Shown: positions 15,760 to 25,248 of the stretch, piece by piece
Layout: each line of letters starts with the position of its first letter
Position numbering within the stretch: position 1 is the first letter of the stretch
Assembly (NCBI RefSeq): GCF_038007305.1
Contig: NZ_JBBOWV010000001.1
Span: 3,400,501-3,464,500, forward strand
Direction: 5' to 3'
DNA length: 64,000 nt
Source of the DNA: Solibacillus sp. FSL W7-1436
GTDB lineage: Bacteria > Bacillota > Bacilli > Bacillales_A > Planococcaceae
Position numbers and translations under genes: made by a program
Notes under the pieces: model-generated
The model's database searches: none
Told to the model about the DNA's origin: nothing
Seen by the model: the letters and a program-made list of their open reading frames with translations, nothing else

Positions 15760-16980
15760 ATGTCTACATCAAAAACACCCAACGCCAGATTAACACTCCT
15801 TGCGTTAGCAATCAGTTCGTTTGGTATCGGTTCCACAGAATTTATTAGCGTTGGATTGCTCCCGCTCATCACAAATGAGTTTGGTATCTCTTTAAGTACT
15901 GCAGGATTAACAGTATCAATCTATGCATTAGGCGTTACAATCGGAGCACCAATTTTAACGGTTTTAACATCCCGGCTTGACCGTAAAAAGGTGCTGTTGC
16001 TCGTCATGGTACTTTTTATCGTCGGTAATTTGTGGGTAGCGATAGCACCAACATTTACGTCAGTGTTGATTGGACGCATTATTTCTGCATTTGCCCATGG
16101 TGTATTTATGTCGATTGCGGCGGTAATTGCTGCTGACGTTGTAGCACCTAACAAACGGGCAAGTGCCATCGCTTTTATGTTTACTGGATTAACTTTGGCA
16201 ACTGTCAGTGGAGTACCTTTAGGAACATTCATTGGTCAAGTAACGGATTGGCGGCTATCATTCATCTTTATCGTCGTTATTGGCATAATTGGTTTAATCT
16301 GCAATGCGTTTCTTGTACCAAATAATTTAACAAAAAGTAAACCAATGTCATTAAAAGATATCGGAAAAGTATTAAGCAATTTCCGTATGCTGTTAATTTT
16401 ATTTATTACAGCAATGGGTTACGGAGGCGTAATTGTTGTTTACACATATGTGTCCCCTATTCTTGAAAATCAAATGGGCTACTCCCCTCATGCAATTGTC
16501 GTAATATTAGTTGTATACGGAATTTGTGTCGCAATCGGTAATACAATCGGTGGCCATTTTGCAAATATGAATCCATTGCGTGCGATATTCATCTTCTTTA
16601 TTGGACTTGCTTTAACGTTACTTGGAGTATACTTCTCTTTTGATTCCAAAGTAATTGGGCTCATAATGGTTTTAGCAATGGGACTGTTTATGTTTATGAA
16701 TGTGCCAGGCTTACAACTGTATGCCGTTCAGCTATCCGAAAAATATGTACCGTCAGCTACTGCAATGGCTTCCGCTTTAAATATTTCAGCTTTCAATATC
16801 GGGATTTTCCTCGGTTCATATGTCGGCGGTTTAATTGTACATTATCAAACACTGGACAATACTCCCCTGTACGGATTTTTAATGGTAATCATTGCAGCAA
16901 GTATTACGTTAGTTTGGATGATTGTAGAAAATAAACAAAACACATGCCCTGATAATGAATTTTCGCCCTTAGCCAAATAA
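15760..16980 (+). CDS. MFS efflux transporter (DHA1 family)
   Basis: A 406-aa transporter with 12 predicted helices. The family signatures are present: the loop 2-3 motif TSRLDRKKVLL, GRIISAFAHGVFMS in helix 4 and the helix 5 antiporter motif (LATVSGVPLGTFIG). It resembles the AraJ/NepI/YdhP group of sugar or drug efflux proteins. Substrate is unknown. The start follows AAAGGAGT. It is divergent from an HxlR regulator. Confidence 0.88.
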   Translation: MSTSKTPNARLTLLALAISSFGIGSTEFISVGLLPLITNEFGISLSTAGLTVSIYALGVTIGAPILTVLTSRLDRKKVLLLVMVLFIVGNLWVAIAPTFTSVLIGRIISAFAHGVFMSIAAVIAADVVAPNKRASAIAFMFTGLTLATVSGVPLGTFIGQVTDWRLSFIFIVVIGIIGLICNAFLVPNNLTKSKPMSLKDIGKVLSNFRMLLILFITAMGYGGVIVVYTYVSPILENQMGYSPHAIVVILVVYGICVAIGNTIGGHFANMNPLRAIFIFFIGLALTLLGVYFSFDSKVIGLIMVLAMGLFMFMNVPGLQLYAVQLSEKYVPSATAMASALNISAFNIGIFLGSYVGGLIVHYQTLDNTPLYGFLMVIIAASITLVWMIVENKQNTCPDNEFSPLAK

Positions 16981-16997
16981 ACGCTATAAAATATTTA

Positions 16998-17042
16998 TAG
17001 AAACCTCTCCTAACTTTATTGTTTGAGACGGTTTCTATTTTT
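16998..17042 (+). terminator. Terminator of the MFS gene
   Basis: TAGAAACC pairs with GGTTTCTA, extended by inner TCTC/GAGA pairs, and is followed by ATTTTTG on the plus strand. Confidence 0.8.
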
Positions 17043-17175
17043 GTTTATAATTCCATACGGAAATAATTTATAAGGAGCTCAACCTGATTTTCATAGTACT
17101 TCGGAATATCTCCACAATTTTAAGCTTCAAAATTCCGATTTATTTGCTATGCTTAGATTGAAGGAGCGTTATTTA

Positions 17176-17976
17176 ATGAAAAAGATTATTTTTATACTTA
17201 TTTTAGCCTTTCTTGGCCTACAAATTTTTACGACGGAGCAAGCTGGTGCTCCCGACTTGCCTCAGCAGCTTTCACTAGCCTCGTATTCCGTTTCCAGCGG
17301 GGATCTTGTTCTTGTTAACCGGGACATCGCATTACAGGATGAGCCGGACAATTTAGCCTCTATTCCTGCCGATATTGCTGAAAATGTGATCGTCAATTCA
17401 GAGTATTTTCTTGAAGAACAGGCTATTGCACCTCTCAAGCAATTATTCGATGCGGCAGCGGAAGATGGAATTGAGCATTTCATTATTAATAGCGCCTATC
17501 GCAGCGGAAAACTTCAGGAACAGCTATTCGAACAATATGGTGCAGATTACTCGCTGCCTGCCGGCTATAGTGAACACCAGACCGGTTTATCGATTGATAT
17601 CGGTTCGACTATGGGCAAAATGGAAAATGTTGCAGAAGGGAAATGGATGGAGGACAATGCATCGGAATTCGGCTACATCCTGCGCTACCCTGAAAACAAA
17701 GTAGACATTACGGGGATTGAGTATGAACCATGGCACTTCCGATACATAGGCTTGCCCCATAGCGTGATGATGAAGCAGCACGACTTCGTTTTGGAGGAAT
17801 ATATCGCTTATCTTAAAGAGAAGCAATTTTATAAAATGAAATTAGACGATACAACCTATTTCGTGCATTATACCGGCAACAAGACATCCGTTAACACACT
17901 TGAATCCAATTATATCAAGGTTTCCGGTGATAATGTCGGAGGCTATATTATTACTTCCGTATTGGAACAACTATGA
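17176..17976 (+). CDS. D-Ala-D-Ala carboxypeptidase of the VanY/LdcB family
   Basis: A 266-aa exported peptidase expected to trim stem peptides of peptidoglycan outside the membrane. Residues 1-23 form a signal peptide. The zinc-peptidase motifs are clear: SAYRSG, SEHQTGLSIDIG (His and Asp ligands) and EPWHFRYIG (catalytic Glu/His). A roughly 60-residue C-terminal tail follows the catalytic core. ATG 17176 lies 8 bases after GAAGGAGC; an upstream in-frame ATG at 17149 has no such site. Single gene with a strong terminator. Confidence 0.9.
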   Translation: MKKIIFILILAFLGLQIFTTEQAGAPDLPQQLSLASYSVSSGDLVLVNRDIALQDEPDNLASIPADIAENVIVNSEYFLEEQAIAPLKQLFDAAAEDGIEHFIINSAYRSGKLQEQLFEQYGADYSLPAGYSEHQTGLSIDIGSTMGKMENVAEGKWMEDNASEFGYILRYPENKVDITGIEYEPWHFRYIGLPHSVMMKQHDFVLEEYIAYLKEKQFYKMKLDDTTYFVHYTGNKTSVNTLESNYIKVSGDNVGGYIITSVLEQL

Positions 17977-17996
17977 TAGCCGTTGATAAATCGAAG

Positions 17997-18038
17997 AAAA
18001 AAACGACCATTTGCAAAGTGCAAAATGGTCGTTTTTTT
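17997..18038. terminator. Bidirectional terminator
   Basis: ACGACCATTTTGCA-type stem (18003-18032), flanked by A-run on the left and seven T on the right, lies between the convergent carboxypeptidase and RarD genes. Confidence 0.9.
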
Positions 18039-18053
18039 GTATGGATTGCTTCA

Positions 18054-18980
18054 TTATACTTTCACTTCATGCTCTTTACTGTAAGTCGCATGCTGTCTTC
18101 TCGCTTCAAGCACTTTGGATGCCGAAAAGATGAACACCGCCAGCCAAATACATACGAACGTGATGAATTCTGTCAGTGTAAAAGGCTCCTTGTATAAGAA
18201 GATGCCGAGCATTAAGCTGATCGTTGGTGCCAAAAATTGAATAAAGCCCAATAGATAAAGCGGGATTTTTTGTGCACTTTTAGCAAAAAGGACAAGTGGT
18301 ACGGCTGTTACAATCCCGCCGCCCATCAGCAATAGATTCGTTTTCCAGTCCACATGCATAAAGGCAATTTCCGACGTATTCATTAAATAAATGTAGATCG
18401 CAACGGCAATCGGTAACACAAACAATGTTTCGATTGCAAGTCCGCGTGTCGCATCGAGCGGAATCTGCTTTTTAATGACACCGTAAAAAGCAAATGTCAG
18501 CGCAAGCGCCAGTGATACCCAAGGAATCGTTCCTCCTAATACCGCCTGGTACCCTACCCCGATGGCCGCAATGATGACGGCTACCGCAGTTGCCCGGGAA
18601 ATTTTCTCTTTAAAAAAGATCAGTCCGAACAATACGGATATAAGCGGGTTAATATAGTAACCTAAACTCGTCTGTAGTAAATGTCCATTGTTTACTGCCC
18701 AAATAAAAATTCCCCAGTTGAGCGAAACAAAGACCGATGCTATGAACAGTAAAAAAAACTGTTTCTTATTTTTCCATAGCATTTTTATATCCGCTATCAT
18801 CTGTTTGTACTGACGGATCAGCAAAACAAACAGAACGGTGAATACAAAGGACCAAATGACGCGCCCCACTAATATTTCTACACTGCCGACATGCTGCAGC
18901 TGCTTCCAGTAAAGGGGAATGATCCCCCACATTAAATAGGCGCCGATTGCTAAAATGACGCCCTTCTTTAGTTCTGACAT
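18054..18980 (-). CDS. rarD: EamA-family transporter RarD
   Basis: A 308-aa drug/metabolite transporter with ten helices from two EamA repeats. The N-terminal KGVILAIGAYLMWGIIPLYWKQL and NWGIFIWAVNNGHLLQTSLGYYINPL segments are typical of RarD proteins (chloramphenicol-sensitivity family). The real substrate is not established. It has its own ribosome binding site (AGAAGGTG) and shares a bidirectional terminator with the carboxypeptidase gene. Confidence 0.9.
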   Translation of the reverse strand: MSELKKGVILAIGAYLMWGIIPLYWKQLQHVGSVEILVGRVIWSFVFTVLFVLLIRQYKQMIADIKMLWKNKKQFFLLFIASVFVSLNWGIFIWAVNNGHLLQTSLGYYINPLISVLFGLIFFKEKISRATAVAVIIAAIGVGYQAVLGGTIPWVSLALALTFAFYGVIKKQIPLDATRGLAIETLFVLPIAVAIYIYLMNTSEIAFMHVDWKTNLLLMGGGIVTAVPLVLFAKSAQKIPLYLLGFIQFLAPTISLMLGIFLYKEPFTLTEFITFVCIWLAVFIFSASKVLEARRQHATYSKEHEVKV

Positions 18981-19066
18981 TGGTGCACCTTCTAATTTTT
19001 GATACTCTCATTATAGATGTCCATATTTGAGAAGTAAATAATTGTAGCTTCATAGCGACGTTAAAA

Positions 19067-20833
19067 TTATTCTACGATACCATTTTGCAGTAAATACATT
19101 TTGTGATATAACCCTTTTTGTGCGATGAGCTGCTGGTGTGAGCCGCGTTCGACAATCTCCCCTTTATGCAATACCAAAATTTGCTCGGCATCCTGTATTG
19201 TTGAAAGTCTGTGGGCGATCGCGATCGTTGTACGCCCTTTGCGCATTTTTTCCAATGACTGCTGAATGCCGACTTCTGTTTCGGTATCGATCGCTGCCGT
19301 TGCTTCATCGAGCACCAGGATTTTCGGGTTTGTCGCAATTGTCCGCGCAAATGCCACGAGTTGGCGCTGTCCGCTTGAAAACGTTGAACCGCGCTCTGTC
19401 ACACGGCTTTCATAGCCATCCGGAAGCGATTCGATGAAATCATTTGCCTGCACAAATTCTGCCGCTTCCTTCACCTTCTGTAAAGTGAGACTCTCATTAT
19501 ACAGTCGAATGTTCGAAGCAATCGTTCCGTAAAACAGAAACGGATCTTGCAGCACGAGCCCCATTTTTTCCCGTAGTTCCCGCTGTTCATAATCTTTGAT
19601 CGACTGGCCATCAATTAAAATTTCACCGCGCTTAAACTCATAGAAACGCATTAGGAGATTGATAATGGAACTTTTTCCGCTGCCGGTATGCCCGACCAAC
19701 GCAACCGTTTCCCCAGGATTGACCGTGAATGAAATATTTTTCAGCACGTCCTGCTTCCCGTCATAGCTGAACGACACATTTTTAAATTCGATATGGCCTT
19801 TTGAAACCTGGACCGGCTTGTTTTGCTGTGCCGGCTCGAGCTCTTCATTATCAATCAGCTCAAATACACGGGATGCCGCTACAATCGCCTGCTGGAACAG
19901 TGCGAGACGTTCCATTACTTGGTTGATCGGGTCAAAGAAACGGTTCATATATGTAATGAACGCATAGACAACTCCGACTTCCACTGCTGTTTCAAATGAT
20001 GTCCATCCGAAGTAAAACAGTAGAATAACGATCGCTGTAAAGTACACTAGGTCAATAATCGGACGCAGCAAAAGACTGTTCATTTTCGTATTGGCCATCA
20101 TGGACTGGAAGTGTTCTTCATTCACACGGTCAAACTCGTCATTAAAACGGGGTTCTTGACGGAATGCCTGCACGATGCTCATTCCTGATAGTGTTTCAGA
20201 AAGTTTCGCATTGAGCTCACTCAGCTTTTCCCGCATACGCATATACACGACCGAACTCATTTTGCGGTACAGCCAAATGATGTACATAATGACCGGCAGC
20301 AATAGAAGCATGTAAAATGCAAGCTTTGCATTCAGGAAAAACATTGCAGCGTATACACCGACAATTAAAAATGCCGCCTGTACAAAGCTGATGAGTACCG
20401 AAACAAACATATCTTTAATCGCTTCCGTATCATTTGTAGCCCTGGACACGATTGAACCGGCCGGAACCTGGTCAAAGTAGCGCATGCCCAATCGGTGAAT
20501 TTTTGAAAACACATCAATCCGCAGCTGCTGAATAACTTTCAGGGCAAGCTCCTGGAATTTAATATTTTGATAATATGTGATCACGACGTTCAGCAACTGA
20601 ATAACAAAGTATCCGACACCGAGTGTCACGATGGGTCCCATATCAAAATTGCCGATCATTAAATGGTCATCGATATAGACTTTGATCAAATACGGACCGA
20701 TAATATCTCCGAGAACCGTTAAAACAAGCAGAAACAGCGCAATGGCCAATATTTTTTTATGCGGTTTTAAATACGTAAAGAGACGCTTTAATACGAGGTG
20801 CTGTTCTTTACTTGAAATTGTCTCATTCGCCAT
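19067..20833 (-). CDS. bmrD: Heterodimeric ABC exporter subunit BmrD/YheH type
   Basis: A 588-aa half-transporter: six-helix exporter domain (residues about 20-320) fused to a nucleotide-binding domain. Walker A (GHTGSGKSS), signature (SSGQRQL) and Walker B ending in the catalytic glutamate (ILVLDEATA) are intact. It pairs with the upstream gene, whose catalytic glutamate is Asp, giving the asymmetric ATPase typical of BmrCD multidrug exporters. The ATG at 20833 follows GGGGGGTG and overlaps the end of bmrC by 11 bases, indicating translational coupling. Confidence 0.9.
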   Translation of the reverse strand: MANETISSKEQHLVLKRLFTYLKPHKKILAIALFLLVLTVLGDIIGPYLIKVYIDDHLMIGNFDMGPIVTLGVGYFVIQLLNVVITYYQNIKFQELALKVIQQLRIDVFSKIHRLGMRYFDQVPAGSIVSRATNDTEAIKDMFVSVLISFVQAAFLIVGVYAAMFFLNAKLAFYMLLLLPVIMYIIWLYRKMSSVVYMRMREKLSELNAKLSETLSGMSIVQAFRQEPRFNDEFDRVNEEHFQSMMANTKMNSLLLRPIIDLVYFTAIVILLFYFGWTSFETAVEVGVVYAFITYMNRFFDPINQVMERLALFQQAIVAASRVFELIDNEELEPAQQNKPVQVSKGHIEFKNVSFSYDGKQDVLKNISFTVNPGETVALVGHTGSGKSSIINLLMRFYEFKRGEILIDGQSIKDYEQRELREKMGLVLQDPFLFYGTIASNIRLYNESLTLQKVKEAAEFVQANDFIESLPDGYESRVTERGSTFSSGQRQLVAFARTIATNPKILVLDEATAAIDTETEVGIQQSLEKMRKGRTTIAIAHRLSTIQDAEQILVLHKGEIVERGSHQQLIAQKGLYHKMYLLQNGIVE

Positions 20834-22586
20834 CGTGGTCACCCCCCTGTTCCACTAACTGTTCAAGCTGCTGTAACTGGTACATTTCATAATAGCTTCC
20901 TTCCAGTGCCATCAGCTGTTCATGGGTCCCTTTTTCAATGATCGTTCCTTCATCAACAACGATAATGACATGTGCCTGCTGGATTGCACTTAGACGGTGT
21001 GATGTAATAATCGTTGTCGCATTTTTCCGCTCTTCTTTTAATGCATGTAAAATGGCTTCTTCTGTACGTGCATCGACCGCAGATAAAGAATCATCCAATA
21101 TGAGCAGTTCAGGCTTCATCAGTAATGCTCTGGCGATGGAAATCCGCTGTTTCTGTCCGCCTGAAAGGGATACCCCCCGTTCACCGACGATCGTGTCATA
21201 GCCATCTGTAAAGCTCATAATGTCTTCATCAATATTGGCAAGTGCCGCCGCTGCACGAACTTCCTCCATGCTTGCACGCGGGTTGGCAAAGGCAATATTG
21301 GAATAAAGTGTTGCCGAGAATAAAAAATGATCTTGCGGTACATAACCAATCGCCTGACGCAGAGAACTTTTCTTATAGTCATTTATATTGTGTTCACCGA
21401 ATTGAATCGTTCCTTCATAACCTTCAAACTCACGAAGCAGCAGCTTTAAAATAGACGTCTTCCCGGCACCTGTTTTACCGACAATTCCGAGTGTTTCGCC
21501 GCGTTTCAGCTCAAATTGCACATCGTTTAATGTCGGTGCCGCATCTCCAGGGAATGTAAATGAAGTGACGTTGAATAGAAGATCTCCTGAAGGGTTCTCT
21601 TCAATTGCGTCTATCTTGTCATCAATTTCAACCGGGGTATTTAAAATACGTTCGATTCGGTCATATGAAACACTGCCCCGTTCGACGATATTGAACAGCA
21701 TACCAATTGCCAGCATCGGCCAGATCAGAATACTTAAATACGTCGTGAAAGTAACTAAATCACCGACAGTCATTGCATCTTCCAAAATAAATTTTGTCCC
21801 GAATCCAAGACTTAGCATAAAACTCAATCCGACTACAAAGCTGATCGTCGGGTCAAATAGTGAATCGACTTTTGCTACGCGCATATTTTTTTCCACTACT
21901 TCATCGGAGAGCTTCGTAAAATCCGCAACATCCTCCTGTTGCTGACCAAACGTTTTCAGCACTTTCATCCCGCTGATACTTTCCTGTGTTTTATCGTTTA
22001 AATCGGAAAATGCAGCCTGGGCATGACGGAAACGCTCATGCAGAAGCTTGCCGTAATAGCTCGTCGATAACGCGACTAGCGGCATCGGAATGAGTGCAAT
22101 TAATGTCAGACGCCAGTCAATCGTAATCGCCATCGCCAAAATGACAAAGCCCCCTGTTGTAAGCGAGTCAAATAATGTTAAAACCCCGCCGCCAGCTGTT
22201 TGCTGCACTGCACTTATATCATTTGTTGCATGTGCCATTAAATCACCGACACGATTTTTTTGATAAAACGACGGTGACATTTGTGTAAAATGGCGATGGA
22301 GCTTTTCGCGTAATGTTCGCGCCAACAGGTTGGACGAACCAAAAATCATTTGACGCCAGTAATATCGCAGTATGTACATGGCAATTGCCACACCGATGAT
22401 GATGGCGAGCCATTTAAACAAACCTGCTTTCGTTAATGTACGTGCACCGATTTCATCGATAGTAAAGCCGATAATTTTCGGCGGCACAAGCTGCAGGATG
22501 GCTACTAATACAAGCATTAGAAGCCCGACTGTGTATTGGTATTTTCGCTCTTTAAAAAACCAACCTAATTTAAGAAATACCTTCAT
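20823..22586 (-). CDS. bmrC: Heterodimeric ABC exporter subunit BmrC/YheI type
   Basis: A 587-aa half-transporter with N-terminal six-helix domain and C-terminal ATPase. Walker A is GKTGAGKTS and the signature is LSGGQKQ. Walker B reads LLILDDSLSAVD: the usual catalytic Glu is replaced by Asp, the hallmark of the degenerate-site partner. It is followed by bmrD with an 11-base overlap. In B. subtilis bmrCD is controlled by a leader-peptide attenuator; I could not identify an equivalent here, but a structured repeat lies just upstream (22622-22770). Confidence 0.9.
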   Translation of the reverse strand: MKVFLKLGWFFKERKYQYTVGLLMLVLVAILQLVPPKIIGFTIDEIGARTLTKAGLFKWLAIIIGVAIAMYILRYYWRQMIFGSSNLLARTLREKLHRHFTQMSPSFYQKNRVGDLMAHATNDISAVQQTAGGGVLTLFDSLTTGGFVILAMAITIDWRLTLIALIPMPLVALSTSYYGKLLHERFRHAQAAFSDLNDKTQESISGMKVLKTFGQQQEDVADFTKLSDEVVEKNMRVAKVDSLFDPTISFVVGLSFMLSLGFGTKFILEDAMTVGDLVTFTTYLSILIWPMLAIGMLFNIVERGSVSYDRIERILNTPVEIDDKIDAIEENPSGDLLFNVTSFTFPGDAAPTLNDVQFELKRGETLGIVGKTGAGKTSILKLLLREFEGYEGTIQFGEHNINDYKKSSLRQAIGYVPQDHFLFSATLYSNIAFANPRASMEEVRAAAALANIDEDIMSFTDGYDTIVGERGVSLSGGQKQRISIARALLMKPELLILDDSLSAVDARTEEAILHALKEERKNATTIITSHRLSAIQQAHVIIVVDEGTIIEKGTHEQLMALEGSYYEMYQLQQLEQLVEQGGDHDGE

Positions 22587-22621
22587 TCTTTCACCCTCTT
22601 TTGATTCCTTTACAAATGGTG

Positions 22622-22770
22622 GGGTTGATTTCCATTCCGGGTCGGACGCTTTCCGCGGGCGTGGCCTGAGCCTCTAGTCTCAGGCGTCACGCTATTCCCG
22701 CAGGAAGCTTGCTTGTAGCGAAAGGCGCCAGCCGTCAGCTACACTCGCCTCCCCTCCATTCCAATCAACT
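22622..22770. repeat. Structured intergenic repeat upstream of bmrC
   Basis: A GC-rich island in AT-rich DNA. GCTTTCCGCGGG (22648-22659) pairs imperfectly with CCCGCAGGAAGC (22697-22708), and inside it GCGTG/CACGC and CCTGAG/CTCAGG pair to form a long hairpin. The outer ends carry GTTGATT and AATCAAC. Sequences of this type (GGACGCTTTCCGCGGGC) recur in intergenic regions of Bacillaceae and Planococcaceae, from memory; function unknown. Confidence 0.65.
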
Positions 22771-23053
22771 TTACTGTCATCAGTATGCCATCCCACTATT
22801 TATAAAGAACCTCTTTTTTTACTCAAGTTCCCCCATTTTACCAAATATTTTAATTTTCCGATATATTTTACAAATATTTTTTTCGGATTCCGAATTATTT
22901 TTTCGTAATGGTTTTTGCATTTATATTTTCGCTTTCAATATTTCTGTATTTTTTTGTCCATACTATATTCAATATTCCATTTACAGCAGATTTGTTTTAA
23001 TTTTTCTGCAGCAATGGGAACTGCTAAATGAATATCGAAAGGAAGTTTTTTCA

Positions 23054-23632
23054 TTGAGGAAACAATTATTATTATCGTTTGTTGCTACATTTTTATTATT
23101 TGTACCGGGAGCATTCGCACATACACACTTAGTATCAACTAATCCTGCAGAAGGTGAGACGGTTGACGAAAATATTAAAAATATTGATTTAACGTATGAA
23201 GGAAAAATTGAAGAAGGCAGTATATTTAAAGTATTAGCAAGTGATGGTAAGGAGATGGAGATTCATTCTATTTCTGTAAATGATGGAGTCCTATCCGGAA
23301 TAATGCTTGATCCTCTTCCAAATGACACTTATACAGTTGAATGGGATAGTATTAGCGAGGATGGACATCCATTATCAGGTTCATTTTCATTTGCAGTAAA
23401 TGCGCCTGCGGAGTCAAAGAAGGAAGAGGATAATGCAGCTGATACAACTGAAAAAATTGCCGACGATGTAGATTCACTTGTCGATACATTAAAGGATGAA
23501 ACGAATTCCGATGATAATGACGAAGGCTCATTTTGGACGCTTGTTATTGTCATTACGCTGATTGTACTTGTGCTCGCAGTGATAACGATGTACAGCTATA
23601 AGAGATGGTTAGTGAAGAAAACGAAAAAATAA
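23054..23632 (+). CDS. CopC-domain protein with C-terminal membrane anchor
   Basis: A 192-aa exported protein. The signal peptide is residues 1-22; the mature protein would begin HTHLVSTNPAEGETV, with the N-terminal histidine used for Cu(II) binding in CopC proteins, and EDGHPLSGSFSF is the second conserved histidine region. An acidic low-complexity linker (about 125-155) leads to a single transmembrane helix and basic tail. It starts at TTG 23054 after AAAGGAAG. Copper binding or uptake at the outer surface is the expected role. No CopD-type permease is fused or adjacent. Confidence 0.85.
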   Translation: MRKQLLLSFVATFLLFVPGAFAHTHLVSTNPAEGETVDENIKNIDLTYEGKIEEGSIFKVLASDGKEMEIHSISVNDGVLSGIMLDPLPNDTYTVEWDSISEDGHPLSGSFSFAVNAPAESKKEEDNAADTTEKIADDVDSLVDTLKDETNSDDNDEGSFWTLVIVITLIVLVLAVITMYSYKRWLVKKTKK

Positions 23633-23640
23633 AGCAAATA

Positions 23641-23677
23641 AAAACTGCACTCTAAAACAATTGGAGTGCAGTTTTTT
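23641..23677. terminator. Bidirectional terminator
   Basis: AAAACTGCACTC and GAGTGCAGTTTTTT form a 12-bp stem with an 11-base loop between the convergent CopC-like and SDR genes. Confidence 0.92.
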
Positions 23678-23681
23678 CAAA

Positions 23682-24416
23682 TTATTGTGCTGTTATTCCG
23701 CCATCAACAACAAACTCTGCACCTGTTGAGTAGCTTGACTCGTCCGATGCTAAGAAGACTACTAATTGAGATACTTCTTCTGGTTGTGATACGCGTTTCA
23801 GCGGGATATGCTTTGCAAATTCTTCGATTGCAGCTTTTGCATCTTCCTGCATGATCATCGGTGTTGCAATAACACCCGGGTGTACTGAGTTTACACGAAT
23901 ACCCATTGGCGCCAAGTTTAACGCAGCTGCTTTCGTCATACCACGAACAGCAAATTTAGTATCTGTATAGCCTACAGCACCACCAACTAAGCCATTGATT
24001 GATGAAATGTTGACAATTGAACCGCCACCAGCTTTCATCATTGAAGCCGCCACTGCTTTCATACCTAAGAATACTGATACTTGGTTGATATTGACGATTT
24101 TCATGTATTCATCTAAAGACATTTCCAGCATATTTTTGTTCATCGAAATTCCTGCATTATTTACTAATACGTTTACAGGACCAAATGCTTCTTCTGCTTT
24201 CGCGATAACAGTTGTCCAATCTTCCTCTGAAGTAACGTTTTGTTTTACGAAGATCGCATTTTCCCCTAATTCTGTAGCAAACGCTTTCCCTTTTTCTTCA
24301 TTTAAATCTGTTAAAACTACTTTTGCACCTTGTTCTACAAATGCCTTAGCGTGGGCGGCACCCATACCTTGAGCAGCACCTGTAATAATAGCAACTTTAC
24401 CCGTTAATCGAGACAT
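23682..24416 (-). CDS. Short-chain dehydrogenase/reductase
   Basis: A 244-aa classical SDR. The cofactor motif TGAAQGMG is at residues 12-19, NNAG near 88, the catalytic Ser in NISSINGLVG and the catalytic YxxxK as YTDTK (where many family members have YxxSK). The C-terminal GAEFVVDGG is typical of glucose-1-dehydrogenase/3-oxoacyl-ACP-reductase-like members. ATG 24416 lies 9 bases after AGGAGG. A perfect palindrome just upstream and a TetR gene immediately before it suggest local repression. Confidence 0.88.
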   Translation of the reverse strand: MSRLTGKVAIITGAAQGMGAAHAKAFVEQGAKVVLTDLNEEKGKAFATELGENAIFVKQNVTSEEDWTTVIAKAEEAFGPVNVLVNNAGISMNKNMLEMSLDEYMKIVNINQVSVFLGMKAVAASMMKAGGGSIVNISSINGLVGGAVGYTDTKFAVRGMTKAAALNLAPMGIRVNSVHPGVIATPMIMQEDAKAAIEEFAKHIPLKRVSQPEEVSQLVVFLASDESSYSTGAEFVVDGGITAQ

Positions 24417-24438
24417 CAAAATCATCCTCCTAAAAATA

Positions 24439-24454
24439 TGATAGTTAACTATCA
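24439..24454. promoter_or_regulatory. Perfect 16-bp palindrome, likely TetR operator
   Basis: TGATAGTTAACTATCA is a perfect palindrome located between the TetR gene and the SDR gene, overlapping a possible -10 for the SDR promoter (TTGTTA at -35 position, 17 bp spacer). Its place directly after the tetR stop codon and before the SDR ribosome binding site supports an operator role. Confidence 0.6.
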
Positions 24455-24492
24455 CTATCTCGATTTAACAATAACAATGTTTGATCGGTCCG

Positions 24493-25125
24493 TCAATTTT
24501 TAGTTGCTATGAATTGTAAAAACATCTCCTTAATCAGCTTTAACTGCTTTTTAGGATCTAATTTCACAGGTAGATTAGGGTCATGCTCGGTCAAATAGGA
24601 TTCTACAGTAAAGTAACTTATATTTTGTACGACAGTAAACACATACTCAGGAATATCAATGCCTGCTCGTATTGATTTGTCTTCCATTCCTTTTTCTGCT
24701 ATAGAATACAAAACATTGGCCATTTCTCTTCGAATATTTATGAATTCCTTGTACTCGTATGTCTCTTCAGAAATCGGTTTATAAGCTTCGAATGCTTTAA
24801 AAAACTTCACAAACTGATGCTGCGGGTCATCGATTAACTCAATATAATAAGTTAATATCCGTTCAATTTGTTCATAAGCGGTCAAAGGTTCATTTGCAAT
24901 GTGCTTGATAGAATTTGTCATTTCATTTGTTATTTCATTATTGATTGCCAATACGAGTAATTCTTTATTCGCAAAATAACGATAAAATGTCGCAATACCA
25001 ATCCCTACTTCATTTGCAACGTCCTGTAATTGAACTTGCTGAATTCCGCTGTCCAACATTAAAGACTTTGCTGCCTGTATAATTTGCTCCCTGCGCTGTT
25101 GTTTTCTTTGTTCTCGAATACTCAA
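24493..25125 (-). CDS. TetR-family transcriptional regulator
   Basis: A 210-aa regulator. The N-terminal helix-turn-helix is clear (IIQAAKSLMLDSGIQQVQLQDVA followed by VGIGIATFYRYFANKELL, residues about 16-60); the rest is the ligand-binding helical bundle. I place the start at TTG 25125 after GAGGGG; another TTG at 25140 lies before that site. It is followed by the SDR gene on the same strand with a palindrome between them, so it probably represses that gene. Confidence 0.85.
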   Translation of the reverse strand: MSIREQRKQQRREQIIQAAKSLMLDSGIQQVQLQDVANEVGIGIATFYRYFANKELLVLAINNEITNEMTNSIKHIANEPLTAYEQIERILTYYIELIDDPQHQFVKFFKAFEAYKPISEETYEYKEFINIRREMANVLYSIAEKGMEDKSIRAGIDIPEYVFTVVQNISYFTVESYLTEHDPNLPVKLDPKKQLKLIKEMFLQFIATKN

Positions 25126-25201
25126 CTGTTTTCCCCTCAATTTTACATATTATAGCTGTATTGTATCATGATTATATACAGTTAATTTAATGGTCACGCT
25201 C

Positions 25202-25243
25202 AAAAAAATACACCGCAACAATTGGATTCAATCGTTGCGGTGT
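25202..25243 (-). terminator. Terminator of the small gene at 25249
   Basis: ACACCGCAAC and GTTGCGGTGT form a perfect 10-bp stem, followed on the minus strand by TATTTTTTTG. Confidence 0.9.
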
Positions 25244-25248
25244 CTGTA

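Noticed and set aside
22587-22640. bmrB-like leader peptide before bmrC
   Set aside because: I could not find a short frame with a ribosome binding site and flanking alternative hairpins of the B. subtilis type.
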